Shown: positions 47,272 to 61,196, numbered from the stretch's first letter. The stretch is 64,000 bases of DNA from Cryptomeria japonica (GCF_030272615.1 NW_026729276.1:54416-118415); one strand, 5' to 3'. A program made the numbers and translations. The notes: generated from the sequence alone by a model not told the origin.

Positions 47272-49567
47272 TTCGCTCCGATCTGGAAGCATAATGGTGT
47301 ATTCAATATTCTACACCGATTCTTCAATCTGGAAGTGGTGACCGGCCTTTCTCTATCCGTGACGTGACCCCCATTAGAATAGTAGGGGTGGTGACCACTT
47401 ACGGTTCATTTCAGGCCTAGGTGTTTGATAGTGGAGGATAGTGGTAGCTGGAGATAGTGGTCAATCCCTGAAATCAATCCTTTGGCGGGGGGTGGGGGTA
47501 GGGCCCTAGTAGCAGCAGTCAATCCTTGCCCATAGAATAGTAGGGGGCGGCGGTGATTACTGCATTCTGGCATTACTGCCGAACTCCTACCACGGTGGAT
47601 TACTAGACATGTCTGGCATAACACCAATTGAGAGTTCCCCCCTACTATTCTAAGGCGAAGCAGCATCATTGGCGACCTATTGATCGGTGTTTTTAATGGT
47701 AGGGATTCATACGCCAACCTCCCTTTAGAATAGTAGGGCTCTTTGTAAGCACCGCCTCTATAAAAAACAGAGATCGATTCGAGCACAACCTTCTATTCCC
47801 ACCCTGCTTCCCCGGCCCCAACAATAGAATAGAGGGCCACCCACCCCCAGTCTGCTTTATCACGTATATAATATGAAGCACCCTATATAGATAGAGATGG
47901 CGACCGGGCCCCTATCTTATGCTGTATATGGGGCACAATTCTCTCCCCGTATCCATAGTCTAGTCGGCACTCGACTGCCTATATATCTGGAGGGCGACTA
48001 TCTATCTATAGTTATATGGTTGGGATGGGATATTGGGTGAGGTATATAGAGGGTGCCGACGGGACTAGTCATCGGTCGAGTGAGCGTATAAATGAAGTGT
48101 ATATAGTCGGTGTCGGTTGAGTCCCTCGATCTATCTATCGATCGAGTGCCTGCCTATCTATCTGGAGGGCGAGGACCCCTATCTAAATCTAAATCTTTCT
48201 ATGGGGTGGGGGCACTTCCACCTACAGCCCTATTGGAGGACAACTCTATATCCGATCCGAAAGCCTATAAGTCTCTCTTCGGCCGGTGTTCTCAGTGGTG
48301 CCCCTATCTATATATGGGACCGGTGAGTGGTAAACCGCCATAGAGAATATAGGGCTCGGTGGTAGACCGGTGAGTGGTAGACCAGTGTTCGGAATCCCCT
48401 AATCTGCGTCCGTTTGGAATGCTGCCAGAATGCACTATGGTTTAGTTCAAAATAGGGGCGCCAGATTCTATACTACACATGCCTCCCAAAAGTTTCATAC
48501 ATGCCGAATAAACTATCTAAACCTCCCTAGGCCCTTAAGCAAAGTGACCAAACTCGCATAGAATAGTAGGGGCCCTAATAAACCATCGATCAATTGATCA
48601 TTTTTCTCGCAGACATGACTGCCCCCCCGTCCCTAACTGGTAGGACGCCTCCATCTATTCGGGGAGTCGCCTTACAAGTAGAAATACTTAGCATTGGTAG
48701 ATTAACTTCCTGGTCTTCCTTCCTACTAGTATATAGACTAGAGAGTAGGACCGGTATATAGATTTCAGACTGGTCGCCCATAGGGCCGTAGGACGACTTA
48801 ATGCTGGTAGGACGCCAACTGGTGTATGGATTAACAACTGGTAGGGCGCCTCACAACTGGTCTAGCGCCCATATCTAAATGAGATAGGGCCTCCAGATGG
48901 ATATACCCCTTGGAAGAGGAGCCCCTATCTAATGTTCGGTCATACATAGAGGTCGAGGCCCTCATGCATCACGACACGACTATATGTGGAGATATAGGAT
49001 GGAATCATAACTACTATCCATCCATAGATGAGAGATGGTGTGTGATCCCGTGTGTGCGAGCGATATTGAATGAAGAGAGTAGCGTACTGTAGGATGCATC
49101 TGCCCGCGAAAGATTAATTTATCCACTCCGACCTCGATGCGATGGAGGTGGTCGTGGCAATGTGAAAGCGGAAGTGGTCCTCTCCATAGACCATTCCTAC
49201 CCCACCCCATGATGGAATGGAAGAAGTGGTAGAAAGTGGTAGTGTAAAAAAGTGGTCCTCTAATCGCTGTGATTGTGATGTGGGCTACATATCTAGTTGT
49301 CCGATCGTGAAACCGGACTAGACTATATACATACGCCGCCGTAAAGAGTATCTGCGGGACTGAGACAGTTGGATGCTCAGATCCAGCCAGAGTCAGTCGG
49401 GCCTCCCTATAGATCTATATGGATGGCTCTAGTGGGGAAGGATCAACTGGGTTTCGGTCACGCCAGCCATTCACAATCCCACCCAACCCCTATAGATGTT
49501 GATGTTAGGCCGGCTCTGCTCCAACCGAAGCTAGATCTGGCCAGCTCTATCCCTTTCTCCCCCCGGG

Positions 49568-49684
49568 GGCATGTTACGTATAGAATCTGAACCCCCTACT
49601 ATTCAACAACTATTCCCTCCCCCCGCCCCTACGATAATATACCTCCCGGGGGGCGGCTGGGGCCAGATTCTATACGTAATAGGC
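49568..49684. repeat. Inverted B copies flanking about 80 bp
   Basis: GGCATGTTACGTATAGAATC at 49568-49587 and a diverged opposite copy GATTCTATACGTAATAGGC at 49666-49684 enclose a GC-rich segment with an A half-element and a CCTCCCGGGGGG tract. The arrangement resembles a miniature inverted-repeat element. No target duplication was seen. Confidence 0.65.
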
Positions 49685-49790
49685 TCTAAGAGAGACGAAT
49701 CTAAGAGAGACGAATGATAGACGAATCCATCCGACGAATCGTCGAGGCGGAGAGACGAATCCATCCGACGAATCCATCCTTCTCGCATCC
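49674..49790. repeat. AGAGACGAATC / ATCCGACGAATC short repeats
   Basis: CTAAGAGAGACGAAT twice, then ATCCATCCGACGAATC twice, separated by variants. Slippage-type array. Confidence 0.85.
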
Positions 49791-51693
49791 AAAGTTTTCT
49801 ACTGTGCCCTTGTGAAGGAGCATGCTGATTGTGAAGGAGCATGCTTTCGAATTCCTTCCGACCTTCCCTCCGAACAATCCTTCGAAAAAGCTAGATTAGT
49901 TAGTTGAGGGAGAGCATCATAGTGAGGGAGAGCTAGCTGGAATTCTAGATAACTACCGGGAACAATCTCACTACAGCCGGTGGTAAAGGATGGCACATTC
50001 TCGGTTAGGGGGTGTATCTCTTCCCATGCGAGGATTAGATGGATCGAACTATAGTTACCGGTTCTACAGCCCTACAATTTCTAGGGGCTTGATCCAGTTG
50101 CTTTCCCAGCTCCTCGTTCCCTGCCTCCCCCAACCCCCATAGAATAGTAGGGAATTCGGGCTATAACGTCGAACCTGGGCTAGAACTCCCTGCTACGGGC
50201 TAGCCCCTACTATTCTATGGGCCTATCGGGGGGTCTCATTGGCTCAACCTGCCTGCTCATTTCAACCTGCCTGCCTGCTCATTTCAACCTGGGGGTGTGG
50301 GAAGGGACCTGCTCATTGGCTCAATTCAACGCCCCATCCTTCACTCCCTGCTTACCTCCCTAACTAACCCGGAACTACCTCCCTGAGTTCCTTATTACTC
50401 GACCTATCCGATGGCTATAGATTGTCCTCAACGTCAACCTCTGAGAACCCCCTACTCTTCTATAGGCGGTTTGGCTGTCCTATTGTCTACTCCCTCGGTC
50501 CTGTATTTGTGAAGGCTCCTACCGGTTCTGCGGGGGTCAAGTACTCCAGTGAGCCCAAGTCCAGTGAACCAACTCCTTAGAATAGTAGGGGGTGGATGGA
50601 TGCAAAGAAAGAAAGTTGTCCAGGTGAACAGGGCAGATGGAAGTTCAGGATGCCCAACCGTGCATGCATGCAGGGGTGAAGGACGAGAATAATCCTACCT
50701 TTTTGTTCTCTGGGCTTGCATTTGGAACCTCGTTATTGACATGGGCAGGAAGGAGGCTCAGATAAAACAATCTACCGGGATCGCACTACCGGGCTTCAAA
50801 TCAATACTTCCGAAACGCCAGATAGTTGAGCATGCTTTTATTTTCTTTCTTGCTCCGGATGGATAGATTGAACAGTTGCCTTCCCACCCCCCCTCCTCAG
50901 TCCTCAACGGCATCTAGCTCCTTCCTCCCGGTCCTGTATTTTGAGTTAAGGTACAGCGTGCCCGCTCTGAAGCTGAGATAGGAAGTTCTTGGGCTTGGGC
51001 CTCCCCTCTGCTGGACCTGCCTCCCTCCCTCGGATTAGTTGAATAGGATGGGATGGACACTCCAATCACTATCTAGGTTAGGGGGAAATAAGTAGTTTAG
51101 AAATGGCTAGAACGGGCAACTCTAGTGTGGCCATCTGGGACTATAGCTAGTGAGGGTTATGGGAAGGTTATTCCGAGGAGCAGCAACTATCGTTTCTCGA
51201 TCCGACCAAACTCTATTGGCCGTGTTGCCCCACCCGAAGATACGGAAAGAATACTTTATCGCCATGACTCTCCCTCTTTGTTGCTCTCGGGTCCCTTTCA
51301 CACCTTCGTTCCTCGGGCAGTGCTCCAGAAGAGCTTGTATTTCTCATTCACTTTCCGCTTTTCTTCCGCCCGGGTTTCAATTCCAATTCGAGTCTGGTCG
51401 ATAGTCCCCTACTATTCTATGGGCAAATCTGTATTGGTGGCGGCAGCTCTATGCTGTTGCCGCTTCTAATTGATCGGATCAAGGATCTCCGCAGGAGTAA
51501 AGTGGAAGAATATGAAGCAATCTCGGGGGCTGACTTCGAGATGATTGTGACTCAACTCCAGCATTCTTCGTTCCGGTTTCATGCGATGACTCGACTTCTC
51601 ATTCCTAAACACAAGCCCTTCCTGCTGATTGAACCGGAGCTAGCCTCCCTCCCCTTTTTGAGAATAGTAGGCATAGAATTGTAGGGAACAACA

Positions 51694-51724
51694 ACTATCT
51701 ATCTATCTATCTATCTATCTAGAT
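51694..51724. repeat. (CTAT)n microsatellite
   Basis: Seven CTAT units followed by CTAGATAG. Shorter CTAT runs are common at 16-18 kb and 40-42 kb. Confidence 0.95.
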
Positions 51725-52273
51725 AGAATAGTTCTAGAATTCTCCCGGTCGTGTACGGAGCGATCCCCTCTATGAACCGCATTGGCCCCACCCAACAGGC
51801 GGGGGTGGGGACGGGTACCTACATGGATTGGGACCATTACCTTGCATAACCGTGCGCAGATCCATTTCCAGATCCCATAACTCCCTTAGAATAGTAGGGC
51901 TTATTCCCACCGGATCAGCTGCAACTGAAGCTGTTGGTAGTGCTTGTACCGTTCTCTATTTGAATTGGGTGGGAGGGGATAGTATAGTTCCGGGAACGGG
52001 TGGGTGGGCCCCGCCCTATTCTATGGCCCGGGGGCATGTTACGTATAGAATCTGGGTGCCCTATTATTCTATTATTCCCATACAATTCTCTGTGGTAAAG
52101 TTCCGGTGCAGTGGGAGGCCCCTACAATTCTATGTGGTCTAGTTCCGGAACTACTAACTCCCACCCAACCCCTACTATTCTAAGGCCCCTACTACTACTA
52201 TTCTAAATAATAGAAAGGGCCCAGGGTACCTCAGCAAGCAACCGCCGGTTGGTCATCTCAACCAATAGGAGCC

Positions 52274-52309
52274 CTATTCTATTATAGAATCTATTCTATT
52301 ATAGAATCT
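52274..52309. repeat. 17-bp tandem palindrome
   Basis: Two copies of CTATTCTATTATAGAAT; each contains the palindrome ATTCTATTATAGAAT. Confidence 0.9.
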
Positions 52310-52348
52310 ATGAGATTATTCGTGGCTTCTGGAATATTGAGTTGGGGA

Positions 52349-52470
52349 CTCATGAATGGAGGATAATTTGGGGGGGTATGCCGCCTCATGAATGGATGGG
52401 GGTACGCATTGCACCCGGTATGCCTCATGAATGGATGGGGGTATGCCGCCTCATGAATGGATAATTGGCA
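52349..52470. repeat. CTCATGAATGGATGGGGGTA tandem repeat
   Basis: Four copies of CTCATGAATGGA at about 52349, 52385, 52422 and 52450, most followed by TGGGGGTA(T/C)G. Spacing 28-37 bp. Confidence 0.9.
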
Positions 52471-53269
52471 CTGCAACCGGCCTCCTTTTGAAATAATAGG
52501 AAGCGTTAAGCTGGCTCACCCGTTAGGAGGAGGAAGCGAGCTGATTCACCCGTTATTATTACACGTCGCTTGGAGTAGTGGTGAAGCGGAATAGTTCGGC
52601 GTTGAATTGGCCATACATGAATAGGCACCACATTACTATCTATCTATGGACAGCGGCTTATAGACAGCAGCGGGAGTGCACTATACTATGCCCAATTTGC
52701 TCACCTTGGCCCAAGGGGGAAGACCTATTGATGGTTGAGAACTACCGATCTATAGGATCTATCAATGTTAGCCCCATCAATGCCGGGAGATGAACGCCTA
52801 TTGATCTAGGGGCCTATAAAGAATGATACAGACTAGTGAATCTGGTTGGGTGGCCCGGATTTCCGAATCCCTGGAGAGATAGATAGAGAGAGAGGGATAG
52901 AATATAGTTCCGTTAGCCGGCCTCTACTGCTTGCTATTCGGAGAAGTTAAATGATGCGACAAACAACTATTCGTTTGGCCCTTCCTTTATTTATGTATAG
53001 TTGGTTCCCAAGATCAGAATCTAGCTTGAAATGTTGCATTACTTGTACTAAAGGTGGGTGTGATGCCCAAGCTTAAGTGGTTGAAGCAAATTTGTGCCAA
53101 TGATTGGCGTGTGGCCCTATGATAAGTTGTTGGGTGAGATGCCTAGGATCTTCCAGTGATTGGAAGGTTTCTATTGACCTGATATAGGTGATCTTAACTT
53201 GGGATAGGTTGCAGATCTGATTTATTTTGAGGTTGATTTGTTTGTTCAAGTGTGCTTTGAGGGTTTGCA

Positions 53270-54125
53270 ACAATGGCCAGTTTCAGTGTTCGAGAGTTTC
53301 ACATGTTGGAGGGCGCTACCAACTTTGTAATGTGGAAGTGCAGGTTGCAGGATCTCTTGGAGGAAGTTGAACTGTGGTATATTGTGGATAAGGGGCTCAC
53401 ACCTCCCACTAATCCCAAGTTAGCAAAACATACTAAGAAGTCGGAGTGAAGCATATCGTCCTTTATTTGGTGAAGGATAACTTGATCCCTCATATTACAG
53501 AGAAGAATACGACGAAGGATATTTATGATGCTTTGGTCATTTTGTATGAGAGTGTGAATTATATCGCATAATGCTTTTGCCCTACTATTCTATGGGCTAG
53601 CTCTCTGGTACATGCGTGAGCAATATTGATACTGTGCGAGCTATCTGGTGAAGATCATTGAGTTGATAAATTGGCTCGTAGCCATAGGAGATTAGGTGGA
53701 TGAGGGTGAACTAGCTTATATGATTATGAATGGGTTTCATTAATCTTGGGGCATGTTTGTGTTACGTGTATGTGCTCGTGATAAGTTGCCCACTTTTGAA
53801 AAACTGTGGGATGACTTTGTCCAAGAGGAGACAAGGTTGGAGATAGTAGCAGCTAGAAATGAGGAGGTTCAAAACGGATGAAGAAGGGCGGAAAGAAGGA
53901 AGACTTAGTCTCTTTGGACCATGGGAAGAAAGATCTGAGCCATGTGAAGTGTTTTGTGTGCCACAAGTTTGGTCACTATGCCTCTTAGTGTCCTGCGAAG
54001 AAGGGAAGGGTAAGCAGTAGCAACAAGAACAAAAGCGGAAGTGCAGGAGCTTTTCGAGGAGCAAATGAGCTTGCATCTAGATTGGATACAACCTTCTCCA
54101 TGGTGTTGTGCCTTTCCACTAACAC
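53270..54125 (+). pseudogene. Ty1/copia gag fragment, second copy, interrupted by an A repeat
   Basis: Decayed gag of the same copia family as 23484-24600. Frames in order: LEGATNFVMWKCRLQDLLEE with VELWYIVDKGLTPPT (about 53305-53420), then after a frameshift HIVLYLVKDNLIPHITEK with DIYDALVILYESVNY (53451-53565), a 19-bp repeat insertion at 53579-53597, SYLVKIIELINWLVAIGD (about 53640-53697), CARDKLPTFEKLWDDFVQEE (about 53770-53830), and the zinc knuckle CFVCHKFGHYASxCPAKKG (about 53949-54005), whose last cysteine is preceded by a stop codon. It ends FSMVLCLSTNT, parallel to FSMVSCFSSNT of the first copy, exactly where half an A repeat begins (54126). Upstream 53000-53265 may be its leader. 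Nuclear origin is inferred. Confidence 0.9.
53579..53597. repeat. A-family element inserted inside copia gag
   Basis: GCCCTACTATTCTATGGGC splits the copia gag between the residues before (YESVNYIA) and after (ALWYMREQY, SYLVKI). Removing it brings the two gag halves together. No clear target-site duplication is visible. It shows that A elements moved or were copied after the retroelement arrived. Confidence 0.85.
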
Positions 54126-54136
54126 AATAGTAGGGC
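54126..54136. repeat. Half A element at the copia breakpoint
   Basis: AATAGTAGGGC, the constant half of the A repeat, begins where homology to the copia family ends. The variable left half is absent. This suggests a rearrangement joined at an A element. Confidence 0.6.
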
Positions 54137-56368
54137 GGGTAGATTAATTCCAACTTTCCTACGTAGGGCTTCCTCCCACTTCTCTCTCCTCTTCCCACCC
54201 CAACTAGGGAAGGAAGTTGGGCGGGTAGGGGAAGGACGGAAGGGAGAGCTATCCGGGGGTAGGGGGTGGGCATGTGTAGTATAGAATCGAGATGCTTTGG
54301 GAGGGAACGGGGAGGGCTGCACCGAGATGGCCCCCTAGAATTTCTAGCTGGTTGCCCCCTCCTCCTGCCCGCTTATGTATTGAATGTTCAATCGAGATAG
54401 CAACTCAGAAGACGTTGAATAGTAGGGCCTTTATCTCTATACGTCACATGGGTGGGTGGGCCCCTACTATTCTATGGCCCCCGTATGGCAGTTGGAACTC
54501 AATCTCGATCTCCAATTATGGAGTTGGAACCCGCAACAGGAATAGTTGAGGGATAGTTATTATGGAGTTCCCATCCTTGCAGAACCGTGCCCTACGCGGG
54601 TAGCTTTCCCTGCCCCAGGATGGAGGAACTAATCAACTACTCCTACCGAGCCGAGGGTGAAGGATGGAGCCCTACTATTCGCCCCTACAATTCTATGGCG
54701 GATAGTAGAATTCTCCGAGACTGAGGTTAGCTCGCATGGGCCTTTCTAATAAACTACTTTCTTCCGGTCCCTTACCCCCAACAATGCTGAAGGATGGGCT
54801 ATGATTCCCTGGGCCGAGAATAGATAGTTGGCACCCCCGGATGGAAATAGATTCTATACTGAACTCGATGTAAGTCGTTGATTTTCTACTTCACTCCTTT
54901 CCGCCCCCCTATTCTCCCTCCTCCCCCTCTGGTGCCGTCGAGAGGCGCTTGCCCCCTCCAGTTAACTCGAAGCACTAGCTCCGTTGATGGAGCGACCCCT
55001 GGCCCCCCCTGCATGGAGGTAGATTATTGTAGGCGTTTGCCTCGACCAACTATCTCTTCCCACCCACCCTTATTCTAGCAGGCTGATTAATTAACCCTAT
55101 AGTTTCTTTGGCTGCTCGATATCGATGTGCCGAATTCTATAGAGGGGGGGGCGGGGTGGGCCCCTGGGTTGGGTTGGGGATTCTAGTGGTGGGTGGGAGA
55201 ACCTACTATTATATGCGGGGCCCCCTATCAATTCTATGGGGCAACCTCTAGCAGGCTAATGCCATTAAGGCTACCCCTACCCCCTACCCCCGATGCCTAA
55301 GTGGGCATGTTACGTATAGAATCTTGCCCCAGCCGTAGGGGCTAAAAACAACTATGAGTTATCCGTGATCCCCCTACCATTCTAGCCGGCGCAACAATAA
55401 TAGAATAGTAGGGGCTTTCCAATCGTGCCTATAGATAGTAGGGGGCGGGGGCATGTTACGTCTAGAATCGATAAGAATCTCAAAAGGGGGCAATTCATAG
55501 TAGGGGCCCCGCCCCAATAGAATACCGGCCCGGTATCTCGCCCTGGGGGCCATAGAAAACTAAACCATATTAGCAACCGGCAACCGGGGGCCACCCACGG
55601 CAATTAATCAGTGCCCGTTTCTATAGTTTTCTATGGATAAGCTTGCTAGCCCTTTAGAATAGTAGGGGCCCTTAGAATAGTAGGGATTGACTGATTCATT
55701 AAGCCCCTACCATTCTATAGGTAGTCGGTATATAGTAGTAAAGTAAACACCCGTTCCTATTGTCCTAAATTCCCGCCCTAAAACTGCCAGGTAGTTGAGA
55801 TAGATTGGTTTCGGATCCAGATATGGAACTGGAATGGGCTATGCCTTCACCCATGCCACTGGCCCAACAAGCATTTGTATCTGGGTCTGTGAATGGAAAA
55901 GGAATAGGCTCTGACTCCGGTCACGGACCTGAATTAGGAATAGGCTTTGGATCCATAGGCCCTGGATATTCTATCGGTTACTCTGGAATAAGCTCTTCAA
56001 TGATTTATGGTTCGACCCAGGCAGGCAACCGGATCTAGATCCAGAGGCTATGGTTTTCCAATGAAGTCTTCCTCTACCTCTGATATCTCTATCGCGGCTT
56101 CCCTCCCGTCTCTAGAGCCAGCATCCGTTGCTTAAGTCAATCCAGTAGCCTTTATGAGCAGCTGTAGCTTTATCAGTTGTACCTATTTATGATGATCTAG
56201 AAGCGACAGAGAGAGCAGCAGAGCAAGCGGATACCCAGTAACGGAGCCAGCGGACCGGCCATCATAGGACCCAACTCCACTTAGAAGTAGGTAGGTAGGC
56301 CCTGCAGAGGCATATCTGGTTCCATCAAAGGCTGCCGCCGTATTAGGCACCAATCAACGGCATCTACC

Positions 56369-56391
56369 AACTCTAGTTCCCAACTAGAGTT
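56369..56391. repeat. 10-bp inverted repeat AACTCTAGTT/AACTAGAGTT
   Basis: Arms 56369-56378 and 56382-56391 around CCC, next to the CAACGGCATCTACC motif and the TTAATTAATCAG motif. Confidence 0.85.
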
Positions 56392-59300
56392 CTTAATTAA
56401 TCAGTTCATTAGTTTTTACCTCCCGGGCCCCGGGGGCCTCAGTAAATAACTATACCCCCCCCTCCCCCTACCCCTACGGGGAAGGGAAGGCCCTACGGGG
56501 CCCTACAACTACATAACCCTCCGGGGGGCGCGGGGTGACGGGGGGCTAGAGTAACTGAAAAAGACTGCTGCTAAAATAGTTGTTCTAGAATCGCCCATAG
56601 GGGCCCTACCATAAAATGTCGAGGGGCGGCTTTCAACTAGAGTCCCTCCCACCCGGGAATAGTTATGGTGGGCGGGAAGCCCTTTATTTCATTGTTGTTC
56701 GACAAGTCGAGTCCTCCCGGCCGCTGCATCTCCTAACTCCGACCTCAGCTCTTCTTCGCAATATAGGTTGCGGTAGGGCGATTGATTGCCATTTCCGGTT
56801 CATCGGCAATATAGGTGGTAAGGTAGGGCTCCCAACTGATAGGACTGAAGCCAGCGGCAGGTCGCCCATAAATATTAGAAGGAAGGAAGGCAGGATGATG
56901 ATTGGATGCAGCAGAAGGAGTGGAACCGATAGCGACCCCTGCTTTAGAATAGTAGGGCACATCCAAATCAATAAGCGGCAAGTCAGTCCCATCGGTCGGC
57001 CCTACTATTCTATGGGGCGGAGGCAGTCTTAACACATTTAGGGTTTGGTCACCGAATAATATGCTCCCCACATCCATCGTTAAAGCCGGATCCAAGCGGC
57101 CATAGTAGGGCCCAACCCTCCCCGGGAATTCTAGTTGCCGACCTCCCACCCTGCAGGAAGGGCTTCAGGGTGGTATAGTTGCAATTGATATTCTTCTATA
57201 CGTAATATGAAACATGACGAGATGGATTCAAATAAATTGGTCCACCCGTAGGGCCTCCCACCCGTACTACTATAGTTCCCCCCCCACCCTATCATAGATC
57301 TGTCCTCAAGCACACCCGGAACGGCTATCCACCCACATGAACTGCAGGGGGGCAATAGGAGCCAGGGTTCACCCCGGCAACGGCTAATTGGCAGGGCGAC
57401 GCCAGGGCGAGATCGATTCTTGACGACAAATAAAGGAGGATAAATTATAGCCATCTCGTGCCAGTGCCGCCTAGAAAATAATGGGCTGCCCATTACCCTT
57501 CAAATAGTAGGGGTAGGGGTTCAGATTACGGTATAACCTTAGAATAGTAGGGGCTCTTATCGGCCCGTAGGGGCTCTTCGTAGAAATTCTCTTTTGTTGA
57601 TGAGGAAGGAGAAGAACCTGGCAAGTTGAGCAAGTCGGGCTAAGTCTTAAGACATCTGGGAGAGGAGTTGTAAAAAGCATATGATTGGATCGGTTCGGTT
57701 GCGAACAAGTGGGAAACAGAAACTCGGGCGGAACCTGGATGGAAGAATGGTTGTCTGCATTGGAGAGGGAATCGCCTGAATCATAGTTAGTTGCTGGGCC
57801 AACTCCAATGCCAATTGATCCAGTCACTTGTGTCCAAAAGCCTGAACCAGATGCCCGGTGACTGCTCCCTAAAGAAACGATAGGCGAGCTTAGCTGCTAA
57901 ACTCACTTCTCTCGAGAAGAAGTGGGGAAGGAGTCGACCTTCAATGTGCCGCTGTAGCGATAGGGGATTGCTTCTTTCTTTTCGTCTTGAAAGCACTCGA
58001 CCTGTAAGCTTCCATACGAATAGTAGGGGCCCGGTACTTTCTCCGTCCGTTAATACTACTATAAGATCACGACCCATATCTCAGATATTATCCCAGGGGA
58101 GGCACCCTTTTCTCAGCAGTCATTTAGTTCGGGTTGGGAGATCAGGTTCCATTGTACCCACTACGACGAGATCTGTTCAAGCTAACTCTGTGCATCCGAA
58201 GGCAGGCCGGCCTTGAAACATCAGCCCCATTAGAATTGTAGGGCCTCTGATCCTCTCCTCTCCACCCCATTCATTAATACTACTAGAAGATACAGGTATC
58301 CGCCCCTCGGTCGAGGTCTAGCCAACCAAGTGGCAAACATCCATCGATCTCCGCTTGCTTCAAAAGCAGCAGCTATTGAATCCCTCTCCCAAAAGAGTGC
58401 TTGTTAAGGTTAGCCCTTACCTTCAGTTCCTTCAGGTAATGCCGTGGCGATGAAGCGAGGATTTTTCTTTTTTTATTGGCGGTGACCCAGAGCCGCTATC
58501 GAGAAACAATGGAACAGATGCCCTTTATCGTGCCTTCGGAGACTCAGTTCTGCATTCGAGTTTCCTTCTTTCATTGCCGGAAGGCCGTAGAAGGCAATCT
58601 CTTCTATATGGATTGAAAACTCCACCCATAAGAAACTATAGGCCTCCATCGCACTACTCCTTTGTTTGGTAGCTCCTTTGCTTTGCATCATATTACGTCT
58701 ATAAACTCGACTCCTTCTCACCTCTCCGGTTTGGATTGAATCCAGCCCCAGCTTATACAACATTCTCGATTGTCGCTAGCGGAACCTGCATCGTTTAATC
58801 CCTCTCCTTCCTACCGGATAGGTTGGGGTCGACCTTAGCGAGTGATGTTGATTGTTGTGGATCCGCTCTACGCTGCCTGCCTCTAATGTCAATCCCATCA
58901 ACTCTTCCTTCCGGGTGGTCTTTGCCGGGAGAGGAACAACTAATAAAGTTCGAGTGCTCGATCAACGACCCAGCTTTCATTCAGGATCCAGCTGACACCT
59001 TCTTTCTTTCAGACCAGAGGGTTGCCCCCTTGGTGCCGGGAAAGGTCACCGCCATTGGTCGAAACATGTGGTAGATAAGTTTTCGAATCAAACCATTTAT
59101 TCATCCACCCCGTAGGGCGAACAGATTAATAGGGCGGGCATCTTCCTTTCTTCCCTATCGGTCCCTTTAGAATAGTAGGTAGGGATTTTTGATTCGAAAA
59201 GTCACTTTATCCTTAGCGGTCTCCCCGGATTTCTGCGATCAATGCCCATAGAATTGTAGGGGGTAGGGGCCCCCGCTCCCCATAGAATAGTAGGGGGCGG

Positions 59301-61196
59301 AAGACAGCAGACAACTCTAATAAGCCATATGCCCCTGCAGGCAGCAGAGGGTGCATCGGGGTACATGGCCCCACAAGGTAGCCAACACTGGCTGGATCGA
59401 ATCCCACCCCAACTCCACTTCCCGAACTCTAACGTTTAGTAGGGCCCTACAATTCTATGGGCTCTATTGGTAGGGGTAGGGGTAGGGGCTATAGTGCCGG
59501 TGCTCATTATGCTTGTTCCAGCTATGTCGAATTCTATACGTAATATGAATAGTTAGGGTAGGATGGGTAATAATAATAGAAGGCTAGCTCTCCCCCCTTT
59601 CTAATATGATCGATCCTGTTCTGTCCAACCAATAGAGAGAAAGGCCCCAACCTTCTATAGTTCGAGATTCTATACGTTTTCCTATTGCCATGCCCGCCCC
59701 GCATCAGTGAATTCCGAACCCAAACCCCTTACCTGCTCCTCGACTGAAAGGTTGCCCCGCCCCTCTATTATACCCCCAACGCAGGGTGGGTGGGAGATAG
59801 TAGGGGCCGCCCACCCACCCCGTGTGAAAGAGAGTCCCACCTGTATGATCGTGCGAAAGAATAGGTGCGGCCCCGATCCCAGTCGTGTGGAGGCCCCCAC
59901 CAATTCTAGTTGTGCTTGCTCGGTCGCGATCCCAGCTATCTACTATCGGGGGAACTGATGGAGAGAGAAGAGGTTTGGACATCGCGGCTCCTGCGTTCAG
60001 GGATATAAGAGAAGGCAGCCCATGGACGAGGAGGAAAGGTCCGGTTCATAGGCAAGTGAGGCCCCTATATATTATATGGCGGCTCGTGGACAACTATCCA
60101 GGGTGGGCGGGAGCTATAGTTCGGGAGCTATAGTTCCATGGGTTGGGTGGGAGTTCTAGTTCGAGAAGCTGATGCTGATGAATGGTCGGGTTCAGTTGCA
60201 CATGACCTTATCACCGGGATCGGGAGGCAAAGATGATCGAATTATCGGCGGATGGATGAGAGTATTAGACAGCTTCAGAGGGTGGGATGAGAACAAACAG
60301 AAGAGGAGATGAAATCACTCGACTGCTAAGGAGAGTGGATCGTCGAACGAATCGAACATAAGCGGGATCGGGCGTGGAGTTGGATATGCCCACCTCAGCC
60401 AGTGGATCGAATTCCCGGGTTTCGATTCCGGCCATCCATATCTTTCGAACTGATCGGTAAGGTATGGATAGGAAGAGGAGGTGCTTTATATGAGAGGCAG
60501 GAGGAGAAGGCATTTACTTGACTAGAGATAAAGGTAGGGGTTGAGTTGCATCTTGCCATGAATGCACCCCATTCGATCAATTGCTTTTAGGGGATTCGAT
60601 CCGTCTACGGGTTGGGTGGGAACTATAGGACGCTTCGCGCCCACAATTGAATCTACAATTCTAATGGGGGGGGGAATTAGAGTTCCCAGTTTTCGGAAGG
60701 TCAACTAAACTAGAGTTGTGGACCCGTGGCCTATTGGATCAGATAGGCCCAAACTATGCTATGAAAAGGGACCCGCTAGAATCCCCCCCACCCTGCCTAA
60801 GTTCTAGTTGCATCGACGAGCACATCTCTGAGAACCTTCCTTCCGACAATAACCTTATCTTGGCTGTCGACAATAAGCTCGTTGGGCTAGAACTTCCTAT
60901 CGAATGAAAGAACTCTCAACTCTTCCTTGCCCTTTCTCTCGGATGCTATTTCTGCCGGGCCACCCCTATCAAGCCACCGGTTTCACTCCTGTAGCTCTGG
61001 GGCAATAACTTCCGTGTGTGGGGATGGGCGGGGGGCGTAGTTGGGCAGGTCTTGCCTCCCACCCTGACTCAAGGCCTACCCGTACACCCCCGGTTAGGTG
61101 TTACTAACTTATATATCCTCCCAACTGTCCTCCACCCCCGCAAACCCCACCGGGGGGGGTGGGAGGATATAGAGATGGGCCTTGGATGGCCATGTT

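Larger units (their letters stand above)
47272..53000. other. Gene-free A/B-rich spacer
   Basis: Repeat elements as listed. Two adjoining frames at 51125-51684 are free of simple sequence but interrupted by an A copy (51405) and have no recognisable motif. Confidence 0.55.

Noticed and set aside
51125-51684. Two adjoining frames that might be one broken gene
   Set aside because: No recognisable domain, and an A repeat lies between them. Left as unassigned spacer.
56616-57149. Overlapping frames of 102-138 codons on both strands
   Set aside because: They contain PYYSMG or PTILKQG peptides from A copies and lack motifs.
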